Assembly (NCBI GenBank): GCA_938075305.1
Contig: CALJGV010000006.1
Location: 207,306 to 271,305, forward strand
From: an uncultured bacterium
GTDB lineage: Bacteria > Planctomycetota > UBA1135 > GCA-002686595
Direction of reading: 5' to 3'
Length of the DNA: 64,000 nt
In this document: piece by piece, positions 8,801-16,467 of the stretch
Layout of the letters: each line of letters begins with the position of its first letter
How positions within the stretch are numbered: the first letter of the stretch is position 1
Program-made: the position numbers and the translations under genes
Notes under the pieces: model-generated
Database searches by the model: none
Seen by the model: the letters and a program-made list of their open reading frames with translations, nothing else
What the model was told of the DNA's origin: nothing

Positions 8801-9053
8801 AGGAGGCCGCTTTCTTGCGGACGGGCTTCTTGCGGACCCGCCGCTTCCGGGCAGGCTTCTCTGCCGGCGGACCGGCCTCTCCGGAGTCCGAGGCACTGGG
8901 ACGCGCGCCCGGCTCGATACCGGCGCCGAAGCCGCCGGGAGCGCCGTCCCCGGTGTCGTCGGGGCCTTCCCAGCTGGGGAAGCGGCTGGAGAGAGCGAGG
9001 CGAACCATCGAGTCGACAGAGAGGTCTCTGTCGACGGGGTACTGATCTGTCAT
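5838..9053 (-). CDS. rne: Ribonuclease E/G family protein with interrupted S1 domain
   Basis: A 1071-residue endoribonuclease for mRNA decay and rRNA processing. Residues 1-304 are a long Lys/Arg/Glu/Asp-rich low-complexity region. The conserved core starts near residue 305 (MRTQTIAVNAV). The S1 domain runs to about residue 397 (GFLHTSDVLPIY, DFQLEDLLTGG), is interrupted by about 255 acidic then basic residues, and resumes at RRPIDQLLKVGDPVVVQV. The catalytic region has the two metal-binding aspartate motifs (VAIDVNSGR and IIVCDFIDM) and the zinc-link CPRCRGTG. E. coli RNase E has its disordered scaffold at the C-terminus; here the disordered parts are N-terminal and internal. It sits alone between pilQ and rplU, behind a long structured upstream region. 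Confidence 0.95.
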   Translation of the reverse strand: MTDQYPVDRDLSVDSMVRLALSSRFPSWEGPDDTGDGAPGGFGAGIEPGARPSASDSGEAGPPAEKPARKRRVRKKPVRKKAASSDAGSDGAEADAAPESAEPKGSEGDEPRARKTRRRSTAEPDGGEAPAEDGDERGGRKRRRRGSRGGRRRKRGDEDDSPEVDVIPGEEDELPRGDGASDAEADEEKPAARKKKRTRRKSRRKTSDEDSGAELEGAATSDDEGAPSDSRDEEPEEEGGKKKRRRRRSRKKATGSEDSGAEADPESETDSEASSTKKTRRRTKKSGAATATKTAEEKAAEAEAMRTQTIAVNAVEPEERRVAVYENGRIEDILMTAESQKTLVNDIYRGRVVNLEPAIGAAFIDFGQGRNGFLHTSDVLPIYADDDFQLEDLLTGGHHDEEGDHDADWSEEADALDEDHDDEDELEEAASDDAASEAPAAESESEYASDQGDSDQGDSDQGDSDDGPDEEDGPSDDGPSDDGPSDEGPSNDDDGPAPGFAQGIVDEDAEAEEPRGTRSLRSRSRRPASSRVAAMDDGDAPGGDDDGKPARKKRKRRSSKKAASASADGDSGSDGDSEEGGRKRSSSRKRSRKKATASDKGSEGGAKKSAKKKTTKKAERKSKKKASSRRKASKGGSKSGGPRSRGRSERRPQRERRPIDQLLKVGDPVVVQVTKDAIGDKGPTLTTYISMPGRYLVLMPSMSRTGVSRKIPDDKERKRLKRILASLKTPADMGVIVRTAGVGRTKADLQRDLDYLLGLWESFGKKLRGSRGPAPLYLESDVATRTLRDLFNRRTKEVLVDDFTVYEQMVNFAEKLMPEHVGRIKRYEGDRPLFQESGLEQEFERIFSRRVDLPSGGSIVLDQAEALVAIDVNSGRTRTDSYDFEDIALKTNMEAVPEIARQIKLRDLGGIIVCDFIDMVRSSSNRQVERALREALADDRARSKLGRISQFGLLEMTRQRLGPGTHKKVFQACPRCRGTGRVRTVESRAQAILRRLGGAVVQKGFTKVEVRAHPEVVQYLKEDLWDWVRALEHRSEKQIELSPVPDQLEDSVLRYLRADGREVRPGGRRKR
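7591..7635. repeat. 15-bp tandem repeat (3 copies) in rne
   Basis: Three head-to-tail copies of a 15-bp unit resembling CCATCGTCGGAGGGG. They are in frame and encode acidic DGPSD-type pentapeptides in the S1-domain insertion of the RNase E gene. Confidence 0.85.
7656..7715. repeat. 15-bp tandem repeat (about 4 copies) in rne
   Basis: About four copies of a 15-bp unit resembling CTGGTCGGAGTCCCC, encoding in-frame DQGDS-type pentapeptides. The copies differ at few bases, which suggests recent slippage expansion. They lie next to the other repeat, in the same S1-domain insertion. Confidence 0.85.
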
Positions 9054-9550
9054 CGTTGTGAAGCGCCCACCGAGGTGGCGCGCGCCCCGTCATCCAGACC
9101 CTCAGGAGAGGATCATGGGACCGGGCGCAGCGTCGACAGCCGCGGGGCGCCGAGCAGCCCGCGATGGGCCGCTGGGTAACTGTGTTTCGAAGGGGAGGCG
9201 CGCGGCCGAACGAATTCGGCGCAGCGCCCCGGCGATCCCCGCGCGGATGGCGGGGCTGGACGTGGTCGGGAAGGGCCGCCGGTCGGCGGGAGGGCCAGTC
9301 ACCCTGGCCTCAGCGCCGCCCCCGGATGCCGGGGGACAACGCGCCCTTCCTGGGCTTGGCGGAGGAACACTCCTCGGCGCCGGAGACGAATGTCGCAGAG
9401 CCCATCGCTGGAGTCGAACATCACCGCCCAAAAAGGGAGGAGGGGGCGCTGAGGGGGCCTAGGAGGGGGGGGGCCGCTCCCTGTCCCCCTGGAGGGCCCA
9501 CCCCTGCGACGGGGGGCCCATGCCCACCTGGGGCCGCGCAGGGGAAGGAT
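9054..9550 (-). other. Gene-free, hairpin-rich upstream region of rne
   Basis: About 500 bases without a credible gene. Perfect small hairpins occur at 9205-9220 (GCCGAA, loop reading TTCG on the minus strand, TTCGGC), 9319-9335 (CCCCCGG/CCGGGGG) and 9362-9375 (GAGGA/TCCTC). This may be a long rne leader; E. coli rne also has a long structured 5' UTR used for autoregulation. I could not place a convincing promoter. Confidence 0.4.
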
Positions 9551-9576
9551 GGGGCCCCCTCGCTAAAGGGGGCCCC
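9551..9576 (-). terminator. Hairpin after pilQ
   Basis: A perfect 9-bp stem (GGGGCCCCC / GGGGGCCCC) with an 8-base loop starts 12 bases past the pilQ stop. No T-run follows. It likely ends the pilMNOQ transcript. Confidence 0.55.
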
Positions 9577-9588
9577 AGTCCAGCTGGA

Positions 9589-11382
9589 TCACTCCACGTC
9601 TTCGTCGAGGAGCGCCTCGACCTCGTCCGCGAGTCGGTTCTTGCGGCGCTGCAGCTCCTGCTGGAGCAGGAACTCCGCGTCCTCCGAGTTATGGACAAGC
9701 GACGGCGTGATGAAGATCAGGAGGCTGCGGCGATCTCGAGCCTCGTTGCGGTACTTGAAGAGCTCCCCCAGGACCGGGATCCGGGAGATGTACGGCACGC
9801 GGCTGAGGGTCTTGGTCTCGGCGTCCGTGGTGAGGCCGCCGATGACCATGGTCTGGCCGCTCTCGAAGATCATCTGGGTGAACAGGGTCGAGGAGCGCGT
9901 CCGCGGGAGCGCGATGGAGCCCTCGCCGCCGGCCGAGCCGACCGTGAAGACATCGAAGCCCGCCGGTGCCAGCGCGCTCACGCCAGTACCCGAGAGGCTC
10001 GTCTCCTTCGGGATGACCTCCATCCGGATCTTGCGCGTACCGGGGATCACGTTCGGGCGCACCAGCAGCTGGAAGCCGATCTCCACGGGCGAGCCCTGGG
10101 CCTCCGCGACCGTGAGCTGGAGGCCGCCGGCCTGGCCCTGTTCGGACTTGGCCTCGGCGTAGCGAACCGTCTCACCGACGAAGATCGTGGCCTCGTTTCC
10201 GTCGAGGGTCACGATCTTGGGGGCCTGGATGACCTCTGACTTGGTGTCCCGCTGGAGCATCCGCAGGGTGGCCTGGACCTGGTTGAAGTTCAGGGCACCG
10301 AAGATCGTCGCGGGGACCTGCGTCTGACCGGGGTTGATCGGGGCGCCGTTCACCGTCGAGTTACCGGCGTAGGGACCAAAGCCCGTGTCCGAGGCGATGA
10401 TGCTGTCCTCCCAGCCCCCCTCACCCATGCTGAACGGGAGCTCGATGGGAATCTGGCTGCCGCTGATGGAGACCCGCGCGCCCTCGTCGCCGTAGTCGAC
10501 GCCGAGGTTGAGCAGGTCGGAGTTCGCGGTCGAGACGAACTTCAGGTCGACGAAGATCTGGCCGGGCTCGACGTCGAGGCGTCGCAGGATCTCCTGGATG
10601 GTCTCGTGCACCTGGGTCGTGTCGCGGACGAGGATCACGTTCTGCGACTCGATGAAGGTCAGGTCCCCGGTGTCCGAGAGGGCCCCGTCGAGGGCCGCCA
10701 GGATGGAGAAGTGCTCGGAGGGGGGGCCGATCGGGGGCTGCGACTGCCCCTCGACGAACTCACTCTTGAGCACCGCCGCCCGCGAGCTGCGGGGGCGGAT
10801 GTAGCGCAGCTGGTAGCTGCGGGTCACCTTCTGGCGCTCGAGCTGCGCCGGGTCGACGACGCTGAGGATGTTCCGCGCCTTCTCGACGACGGTGTACCCG
10901 CGGGCCTCGCAGATCTGCTCCAGCGCATCGCGCCAGGGCACGTTCTTGAGGCGGAGCCGGACGGTGCCCTCGACCTCGGGGGCGATGACCACGTTGGCGT
11001 CTGCGGCCTTGGCGATCGTCGAGATCACCTCGCGGATGTCCTGGTCGTCGAAGACGAACTCCACCCGATACGGGCTGCTGATCGTGAGGACGCCGGACTG
11101 GTCCTCCTCGACGACACAACCCGCCGACTCGGCGGCGTAGTCCAGGGCGTGGCGCCAGTAGACGTCGGAGAGCTTGAGCGTCTCGACCTTCCGGTCCCCA
11201 CCCTCGAGCACGACGATGTTGGCGCCCGACTTTTCGCGCAGGTACTGCACGACCTCGGAGAGGTCACGCTCGACGATGTCGATGTCGACCCGGGCGTCGA
11301 GGCTCGGGACCTGTGCGCTCGCGAGCGGAGTGAGAGCGGCCAGGCAGAGGCCGATCGCGTTGAGGCGGTTGATGAGTTTCAC
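9589..11382 (-). CDS. pilQ: PilQ-type outer-membrane secretin
   Basis: A 597-residue secretin. It starts with a signal peptide (MKLINRLNAIGLCLAALTPL, cut likely after ASA). Two STN-like N domains follow (about 30-110 and 112-190), then an N1-type ring-building domain, and the secretin beta-barrel domain in the C-terminal 280 residues. The barrel holds VPYISRIPVLGELFKYR and LLIFITPSLV, both hallmark signatures. It forms the outer-membrane pore through which a type IV pilus or pseudopilus passes. It is the last gene of pilM-pilN-pilO-pilQ, separated from pilO by 118 bases. No AMIN domain is visible, so it also resembles GspD-like secretins; the operon context favours PilQ. Confidence 0.95.
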   Translation of the reverse strand: MKLINRLNAIGLCLAALTPLASAQVPSLDARVDIDIVERDLSEVVQYLREKSGANIVVLEGGDRKVETLKLSDVYWRHALDYAAESAGCVVEEDQSGVLTISSPYRVEFVFDDQDIREVISTIAKAADANVVIAPEVEGTVRLRLKNVPWRDALEQICEARGYTVVEKARNILSVVDPAQLERQKVTRSYQLRYIRPRSSRAAVLKSEFVEGQSQPPIGPPSEHFSILAALDGALSDTGDLTFIESQNVILVRDTTQVHETIQEILRRLDVEPGQIFVDLKFVSTANSDLLNLGVDYGDEGARVSISGSQIPIELPFSMGEGGWEDSIIASDTGFGPYAGNSTVNGAPINPGQTQVPATIFGALNFNQVQATLRMLQRDTKSEVIQAPKIVTLDGNEATIFVGETVRYAEAKSEQGQAGGLQLTVAEAQGSPVEIGFQLLVRPNVIPGTRKIRMEVIPKETSLSGTGVSALAPAGFDVFTVGSAGGEGSIALPRTRSSTLFTQMIFESGQTMVIGGLTTDAETKTLSRVPYISRIPVLGELFKYRNEARDRRSLLIFITPSLVHNSEDAEFLLQQELQRRKNRLADEVEALLDEDVE

Positions 11383-11500
11383 CAGGAGTCCTTCTGTCCG
11401 ACGAGCGGACGGTAGTTGGCTTGGAGTGGCGGTGGTTGTTGTTTGAAAGGTGCAGAGTCAGGTACGCCTCGAGGCGGGCCCGGCTCGGGCAGGACAGGGC

Positions 11501-12907
11501 TCAGAATTCGCGCGTCACGATCGCACCCCGGAAGATGAAGTCGACCTCGTTCGGGCGCACCCCGTGCACCACGAGGTCGTCCGCCACGAGGTCACCGATC
11601 GTGCGGCGCTTGCCGTCGATGATGATCACGGGCTCAAGTCCTTCGATGATGGCCACGCCGCCCACATCGAATTCGATCGCGCTGAAGTCGCGGAGGATGG
11701 TCGCCTCCTCGTAGAGCATCAGGAGCCAGTCAGCCAGCTCCATGCGCTCCGGGTCATCGGCGAGCAGCTCGAGGGAGTCGACGACGGCGTCGAACGCGTC
11801 GAGCGCGTACTCGTACTCGAGCGCCTCGATGTAGCCGACCATCGTGTCCCCCACCGTCTGGAGGGCGGTGGCGCTGGGTCCTTCGATGGCCTTGCTCCGG
11901 TCGAGCGCCAGGCGCAGGACCTCGAGGGGCTCGGTGACGAGGGTCTCCAGGCGCTTCTGGGCCGGACGATAGGTGATGTGCCCCTCGTCCTCGATGCGCC
12001 GGACGTCCTCGCCAATGCGGAGGATCAGCTTCTCGAGCTCGCTGCGCTGGACCATCCGCTCGAGGACCGACTTGGCCGCGTTGGACGCCACCCAGTAGCC
12101 CTGGGCCTCCTCGACGCGGGCGACCAGTTCGTCGACCTCCTCTTGCTGGCGCTGAACGGTCCAGGCGTTGGGGTCGTCGACGCGGGCAGGAACGCGCGGG
12201 TCCACCAGCGGGTCGCGGCGCCCGCGGGCTCCCTGGTAGCGGTAGGTCTGCAGGGTGAGCGCCTGACGGCGGACCCCGATCTTGCCCGAGAGCAGGTCAC
12301 GCTTCCGCTCGTAGCTGCGGATCTCGACCTCCCCCTCCTTGGCGCTCGGGGGCACGTACTTGTACGTCTCGACGTCGAGGATGATCGTGTGGCTCGCCAC
12401 TCCCTCGTCGAGGATCGCGCGGCGGTTCGCCGACTTGATGCTCAGCTTCGAGACCGCCATGAAGCGGCTGTGGGTCTCGATCCGGTTGAGGAAGTCGAGC
12501 ACCTGGAAGGTGTCCCCGGCGAGCCGCCACTGGTACGAGACCCGCTCGAAGGCCGAGCGAGTGCGCTGGCGCGAGTTGGAGTTCGAGGTGGGCCGGAACC
12601 CCTGGGAGGTCACCCCCGCCTCTTGCATGTACTCCTCGAAGTCCCGGATGACGTTGTTCAGGTCCTTCGTGTCAGGGAGGATCTCGCGGATGCGGTCGGA
12701 GATCTCCCGCAGGATGATGACCTCCTGCTCCACCTGGGGCGTGGACTGAACCGTCTTGCGCGAGCTCGCGATGCGGTCGCGCAGGGAGACCACCTCAGCC
12801 TGGGCAGCGTTCACGCCCTCGTGCTCGCTGTAGATGAGGTACCCGAAGAGGAGCGCCAGCGCTGCGGTGATGCCACCGAGCGTTGACCAGAATTGCTTGT
12901 CGTTCAC
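11501..12907 (-). CDS. pilO: PilO-like protein with GspB-like C-terminal extension
   Basis: A 468-residue protein with a single N-terminal membrane segment (about 8-26), a coiled coil (30-75) and a PilO-type periplasmic domain to about residue 200. PilO proteins are usually about 200 residues. Here the chain continues through a helical middle region (about 245-400), where LQTYRYQGARGRRDPL recalls the RRDPF motif of PilP/GspC-type proteins. It ends in a compact domain with PVIIIDGKRRTIGDLV and EVDFIFRGAI, similar to the GspB C-terminus that binds secretins. The start is GTG at 12907, overlapping the pilN stop by four bases (GTGA). Fusion of PilO with PilP/GspB-like functions is inferred from motifs. 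Confidence 0.82.
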   Translation of the reverse strand: MNDKQFWSTLGGITAALALLFGYLIYSEHEGVNAAQAEVVSLRDRIASSRKTVQSTPQVEQEVIILREISDRIREILPDTKDLNNVIRDFEEYMQEAGVTSQGFRPTSNSNSRQRTRSAFERVSYQWRLAGDTFQVLDFLNRIETHSRFMAVSKLSIKSANRRAILDEGVASHTIILDVETYKYVPPSAKEGEVEIRSYERKRDLLSGKIGVRRQALTLQTYRYQGARGRRDPLVDPRVPARVDDPNAWTVQRQQEEVDELVARVEEAQGYWVASNAAKSVLERMVQRSELEKLILRIGEDVRRIEDEGHITYRPAQKRLETLVTEPLEVLRLALDRSKAIEGPSATALQTVGDTMVGYIEALEYEYALDAFDAVVDSLELLADDPERMELADWLLMLYEEATILRDFSAIEFDVGGVAIIEGLEPVIIIDGKRRTIGDLVADDLVVHGVRPNEVDFIFRGAIVTREF

Positions 12908-13569
12908 TGGTCGTCCCCCTCAGCAGCTTCGCGGTTCTTCACACGGTCCTGCGGGCTGAGCAGGTTCATCCGCAGCGGGAACGACCAGGTCACGGACGGG
13001 ATGAGGGTCTCGTCCGGCTTCTCCTGGGTCGCCTGCAGCGGCTCGGGGGCCTCGAAGATGCCCATGAGTGAGGACAGCGAGGCGTCCTCGAGGTCCTCGG
13101 CGAAGTTCGCCAGCTGGGCGTAGGCCTCGGCGCCAGAGACGCCGTCGCCGGTCAGCTGGCCGTGGTTGTTGCGGTCGGTCTTGACCTCGGCGGCGAGGTC
13201 GTTGAACCAGATGAAGTGGTCGACCCCTTCGCGGCCGGCGTGGACGACGTCGATCAGCTCGTCGAGCGTCTTCGTCCAGAGGACCCGGTCCTTGGTGATC
13301 TCCGCGAGGGTCTGCTCGCGCTGGGAGCGCGTGGCGATCTCGGCCTTGAGGCTGTTGTGGTAGTCGACCTGCCACTTGAGTCCGGCAAGGTCGGCCTGGA
13401 GGACGTCCCGGGTCGTGGCCACGTTCGCCTTGACGCCGAAGTGGAGGTAGCCCCAGTAGGCGAAGAGCGAGGCGTTGATCAGCACCGCCGCGCTGATGGC
13501 CGCGATGATCCCGATCGGGGACTTCGCCCGCCGGCGGTACTCTTCGGGGAGGAGATTGACGCTGATCAT
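12904..13569 (-). CDS. pilN: PilN-like fimbrial assembly protein
   Basis: A 221-residue inner-membrane protein starting MISVNLLPEEYRRR. The INLLP motif is the conserved PilN peptide that binds PilM. A membrane segment lies at about 20-42, followed by a coiled coil and a periplasmic domain. PilN pairs with PilO to form the alignment subcomplex between platform and secretin. Its ATG overlaps the pilM stop by four bases (ATGA), and its own stop overlaps the pilO start, so translation is probably coupled. Confidence 0.9.
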   Translation of the reverse strand: MISVNLLPEEYRRRAKSPIGIIAAISAAVLINASLFAYWGYLHFGVKANVATTRDVLQADLAGLKWQVDYHNSLKAEIATRSQREQTLAEITKDRVLWTKTLDELIDVVHAGREGVDHFIWFNDLAAEVKTDRNNHGQLTGDGVSGAEAYAQLANFAEDLEDASLSSLMGIFEAPEPLQATQEKPDETLIPSVTWSFPLRMNLLSPQDRVKNREAAEGDDQ

Positions 13570-14594
13570 TGGTTCACAACCCTGGACGCGAGTCCGACGG
13601 CAACGACGAGTGAGGGGGCCCAGGCCTCGAGCTCCTCGACGTCAACGCGGTTGACGTCGACGCGGAGCCCCTCGAGGGGGTTCCAGAGGCGCGTCGGTCG
13701 CGCCACGGCCTGTTCGACATACTCCGCGGCACCGGGGGCGAGGACGCCCCCACCGGACAGGAGGACCTCGGTGACGGTGAGCCCCTCGTTGTGCTCGACG
13801 TAGTCCATGGAGAGCATCAGCTCGGAGGCGAGGTCCTCGAGGACCGGCCCGATGGCGGTGCGCACCTCTGCCTGGTGGTCCTCGGAGGTCCGCTTGACGG
13901 CCTCGGCCTCGAAGCCCTCCAGGCTGAGCCGGCGGGCAACCGCCTGGGTCATGTTCGCTCCGCCGATGGGGATCTCTCTGCTGAAGCAGCTCACGCCCCC
14001 GCGCATCACGTTGATCGAGGTCACCCGGGAGCCGACATCCACCAGGGCCGTGGCCCGCGTGTCTCGCCCCTCGACGCTCTCGGAGACCGGCATGACGCAC
14101 AGCTCCCAGGCGTTCGCGAGGGCGAAGAGATCGAGGTCGATCGCGATCGGGAGCAAGCCTGCGCTCTGGATCATCTGGGCCTGACCGTTCAGCCTCTCGG
14201 ACTGGCAGGCCGCCACGAGGACGGACATCTCGGGGTCCTCTGCGGTGCCCCGCTGGAGCGGCAGGCAGTCCAGGATGAAGTCCTCGTCCGAGGCCACGAT
14301 CTTGTCCGCCTCGAACTGGATGGCCTGCTGCAGCTCGCTGTCCGACATCTGCGGCATGGAGAGGTAGCGCACGACCGTGTCCTGACCGGACACGCCCGAG
14401 ACGACGCGCTTGGAGCGGAAGCGGCCCTCCTTGAAGACCTGCTTCACGGCGTCATCGACGCTGCCTCCTGGTGGCAACTCGGCGCGGCTGAAGCCGGTGA
14501 TGACCGGTTCCTGCCCCTCGAGCGTGATCTCTACGGCCTTGACGACCGAACTGCCGAGGTCGAGTCCGACCACCCTCTTCTTGCTCCGAAACAC
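13566..14594 (-). CDS. pilM: PilM, actin-like type IV pilus assembly ATPase
   Basis: A 342-residue actin-fold protein with the phosphate-binding motifs VVGLDLGSSVVKAVEI near the start, ALVDVGSRVTSINVM in the middle and LLSGGGVLAPG toward the end. PilM polymerises or rings in the cytoplasm and binds the N-terminal peptide of PilN. The GTG at 14594 is preferred over upstream codons because AAGGGAAGG lies immediately upstream and the family begins about here. It is the first gene of the pilMNOQ unit. Confidence 0.93.
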   Translation of the reverse strand: MFRSKKRVVGLDLGSSVVKAVEITLEGQEPVITGFSRAELPPGGSVDDAVKQVFKEGRFRSKRVVSGVSGQDTVVRYLSMPQMSDSELQQAIQFEADKIVASDEDFILDCLPLQRGTAEDPEMSVLVAACQSERLNGQAQMIQSAGLLPIAIDLDLFALANAWELCVMPVSESVEGRDTRATALVDVGSRVTSINVMRGGVSCFSREIPIGGANMTQAVARRLSLEGFEAEAVKRTSEDHQAEVRTAIGPVLEDLASELMLSMDYVEHNEGLTVTEVLLSGGGVLAPGAAEYVEQAVARPTRLWNPLEGLRVDVNRVDVEELEAWAPSLVVAVGLASRVVNQ

Positions 14595-14899
14595 TTGCCT
14601 TCCCTTGGTTGGGGGGCCGCGCTCGATGGGGTTGCCCCGGCGGCTCCACTGGCTGTGTCGTCCAGCCCCAGCAAATGGGTTGAGCGGCCGTCCCAAAAAA
14701 GCGCAGCGAACGGCCTTCCCGGGGGCGTAAGGGGGTTTCCCCTCCTACCCACGGTGGCCCTGGGGAGCACCGCAGGGGCCCCCATGACTCGGCGCGGGAT
14801 CGACCCCTCCGCCGCCGCAAGAAACCACCGAATGCGCGATCGCACCCGAGGGAGGCCCTGGGAGGGCAGGAGCAACTCCTGGGGGCGCCTCCCGCCGTG
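14595..14899 (-). other. Intergenic region between the HPr gene and pilM
   Basis: 305 bases without a gene. On the minus strand it contains a run of six T at 14694-14699, a GGGG-AAA-CCCC stem near 14732-14743 and the hairpin at 14867-14881. I could not identify a convincing sigma-70 or sigma-54 promoter for pilM. Confidence 0.4.
14867..14881 (-). terminator. Small hairpin after the HPr gene
   Basis: A perfect 6-bp stem CAGGAG/CTCCTG with a 3-base loop lies 18 bases after the HPr stop codon, with no T-run. It is a weak candidate terminator. Confidence 0.35.
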
Positions 14900-15190
14900 T
14901 CAGCCGGCGGACTCGCGCTCCCCGAATCCCGAGGAGAAGAGCCCTGCGAGCTCGTCGAGCAGGTCCGCGGCCCCCTCCCCGTCCGCGCTGAGCTCCAGCT
15001 CGACGCCCTGCCGGGCCTCGAGGGTCATCAGCTCGAGGATGCTCTTGCCGTTCACGTCACGCGCCGCGTCCCCCACCGAGCGGATCCTGAGCGAACAGGA
15101 GTGCCCCATGGCGAGGGAGACAATGGCGTGGCATGGGCGGGCGTGGAGCCCCGCCTCGTTCACCACCGTGACATTGCGAGAGTTGTTCAT
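14900..15190 (-). CDS. ptsH: HPr-family phosphocarrier (NPr-like)
   Basis: A 96-residue HPr-fold protein. NEAGLHARPCHAIV carries the phosphorylated histidine (residue 17), and VNGKSILELMTL holds the serine site region. HPr relays phosphate from enzyme I to EIIA proteins. Its place after rpoN, hpf and ptsN matches the E. coli rpoN-hpf-ptsN-rapZ-npr cluster, so it is probably the nitrogen-PTS carrier NPr rather than a sugar HPr. No rapZ is present between ptsN and this gene. Confidence 0.94.
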   Translation of the reverse strand: MNNSRNVTVVNEAGLHARPCHAIVSLAMGHSCSLRIRSVGDAARDVNGKSILELMTLEARQGVELELSADGEGAADLLDELAGLFSSGFGERESAG

Positions 15191-15232
15191 GGCCAGCGGG
15201 CCCCAGGCGGCGAACGGGCGCCGCGACGGGGT

Positions 15233-15712
15233 TCAGTTCGACGACATCTCCTTGAGCAGGCCGACGAGCTGGGGCTTGGTCTTCGCCTGCATGGCGAAGG
15301 CGCGGAAGTCTGTGTCCCGGGCAAGCTTCGCGATCCAGCGCATCATCTCGAGGTGATCCTCGGGGTCGTGCTCCTCCGTCGGGCCGTCGGGACGGATGAC
15401 CGTGAAGAGGATGTTCACTGGGGCGCCATCGACGGCCCTCCACTCCAGACCTTCCTTGCAGACGGCGAGGGAGCAGACCGCCTCCGTGAGGCCCTCGACC
15501 TTCACGTGCGGGATGGCCACGTTCATGCCGACCCCCGTGGAAGCCAGCGCCTCCCGGTCGTGGAGCGCCTTCCGGATCGACTCCCCGAGCTCGGCGTTCA
15601 CCAGCCCCGAGGACAGGATCTGCGCGGCGACCTCATCGAGGGCCTCTTCCTTGGACTCCGCCTTCATCTTGAGGATGCAGGCCTTCGACTTGAAACGCTT
15701 GTACCAGTCCAT
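15233..15712 (-). CDS. ptsN: PTS EIIA component (PtsN-like, nitrogen PTS)
   Basis: A 159-residue EIIA of the fructose/mannitol type. The phosphorylated histidine is at residue 69 in GMNVAIPHVKV. The domain ends at about residue 155 (LVGLLKEMSSN). No permease or EIIB domain is attached, as is usual for PtsN, which regulates potassium and nitrogen responses by protein contacts. The ATG at 15712 was chosen because the family starts here; the longer frame upstream is GC-rich noise. It lies 42 bases upstream of the HPr gene, with which it should exchange phosphate. Confidence 0.9.
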   Translation of the reverse strand: MDWYKRFKSKACILKMKAESKEEALDEVAAQILSSGLVNAELGESIRKALHDREALASTGVGMNVAIPHVKVEGLTEAVCSLAVCKEGLEWRAVDGAPVNILFTVIRPDGPTEEHDPEDHLEMMRWIAKLARDTDFRAFAMQAKTKPQLVGLLKEMSSN

Positions 15713-15857
15713 GGGGAGTATTGGGGCCGGAGCACGCCACCGGGACTGGGCGTCGCTCTGTGGGACCAACTTAACAGAATCGGCGCTCCGCGGCTGGGAC
15801 CCGCCAGCCGCGCCAGGGACCGGTACGCGGTGCCCCGGAGCACCTTGCACATGAGGA

Positions 15858-15893
15858 GGCGGCCCGGCCGGATCGAAATCCTGCCGGGCCGCC
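15858..15893 (-). terminator. Hairpin between hpf and ptsN
   Basis: An 11-bp perfect stem (GGCGGCCCGGC / GCCGGGCCGCC) with a 14-base loop lies 46 bases past the hpf stop. No T-run follows. It may terminate or attenuate the rpoN-truA-hpf transcript before ptsN. Confidence 0.55.
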
Positions 15894-15939
15894 CCTAGCG
15901 AGCCACGGACCCGGAGGCCGCGTGGCGTGTTCCCATCGG

Positions 15940-16254
15940 TCAGGCGACTCCGTGGTGCCTCCGGGGCTCCAGCTTGGCTTTATCGTGCTGCTTACGCAGC
16001 TGCCTCCCCATGCGGTCGATCGCCTCATAGAGGGCCTCTCCGAAGGCGTCTCGGTGAACGTTGGCCACGAGGGTTTGCCCCCTCCCGAGGTTGGCGACCA
16101 GCTCGACGCGGTGCGTGCGCGCGTCCTTCTCGAGCCGTGCATCCATGGAGATGATCTCCTGATTGAATCGCTCGAGCGCGGCTAGACGCTCCTCGACGAG
16201 GCTGCGGTAGCGGCTCGGGTAATCGTGATGCAGGATCGACACTTTGGTCTTCAT
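15940..16254 (-). CDS. hpf: Ribosome hibernation promoting factor
   Basis: A 104-residue short HPF/RaiA (S30AE domain) protein beginning MKTKVSILHHDYPSRY. It binds the 30S decoding region and silences ribosomes in stationary phase; the short form normally promotes 100S dimers together with RMF. There is no C-terminal dimerisation domain. The ATG at 16254 is supported by a textbook AGGAGGT six bases upstream. It belongs to the rpoN neighbourhood, where hpf is often found. Confidence 0.94.
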   Translation of the reverse strand: MKTKVSILHHDYPSRYRSLVEERLAALERFNQEIISMDARLEKDARTHRVELVANLGRGQTLVANVHRDAFGEALYEAIDRMGRQLRKQHDKAKLEPRRHHGVA

Positions 16255-16467
16255 GCGCACCTCCTGGAGCGTGGGTTTCGAGTTGTCCTGGTGATCCACC
16301 GGGATCCGGCGGGTCCTGATCGACCCTGCGACAAATGTGCACAGGCGTCAAGGCCTCTCCAGGGAGCCGGCCCTGGGGGCCCCGCGAACGACGATTCCCC
16401 ACGAATCACCCGACGGTGAGCGCCGGGCGCCCCGCTGTCCTGGGAAGAGGCACAGGCGGCCCCGGGG

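Noticed and set aside
7701..9179. Plus-strand frames of 300-490 codons over the 5' half of rne
   Set aside because: They arise from the biased codons of the Lys/Arg/Asp/Glu-rich region of rne and extend into its leader without any recognisable domain.
13791..15356. A 521-codon plus-strand frame across pilM and the HPr gene
   Set aside because: It runs antisense through two recognised genes and the gap between them, and shows no family motif.
16255..16467. TTGACG near 16346-16351 as a promoter for hpf
   Set aside because: No acceptable -10 hexamer lies at a 16-18 base spacing, so I did not list it.
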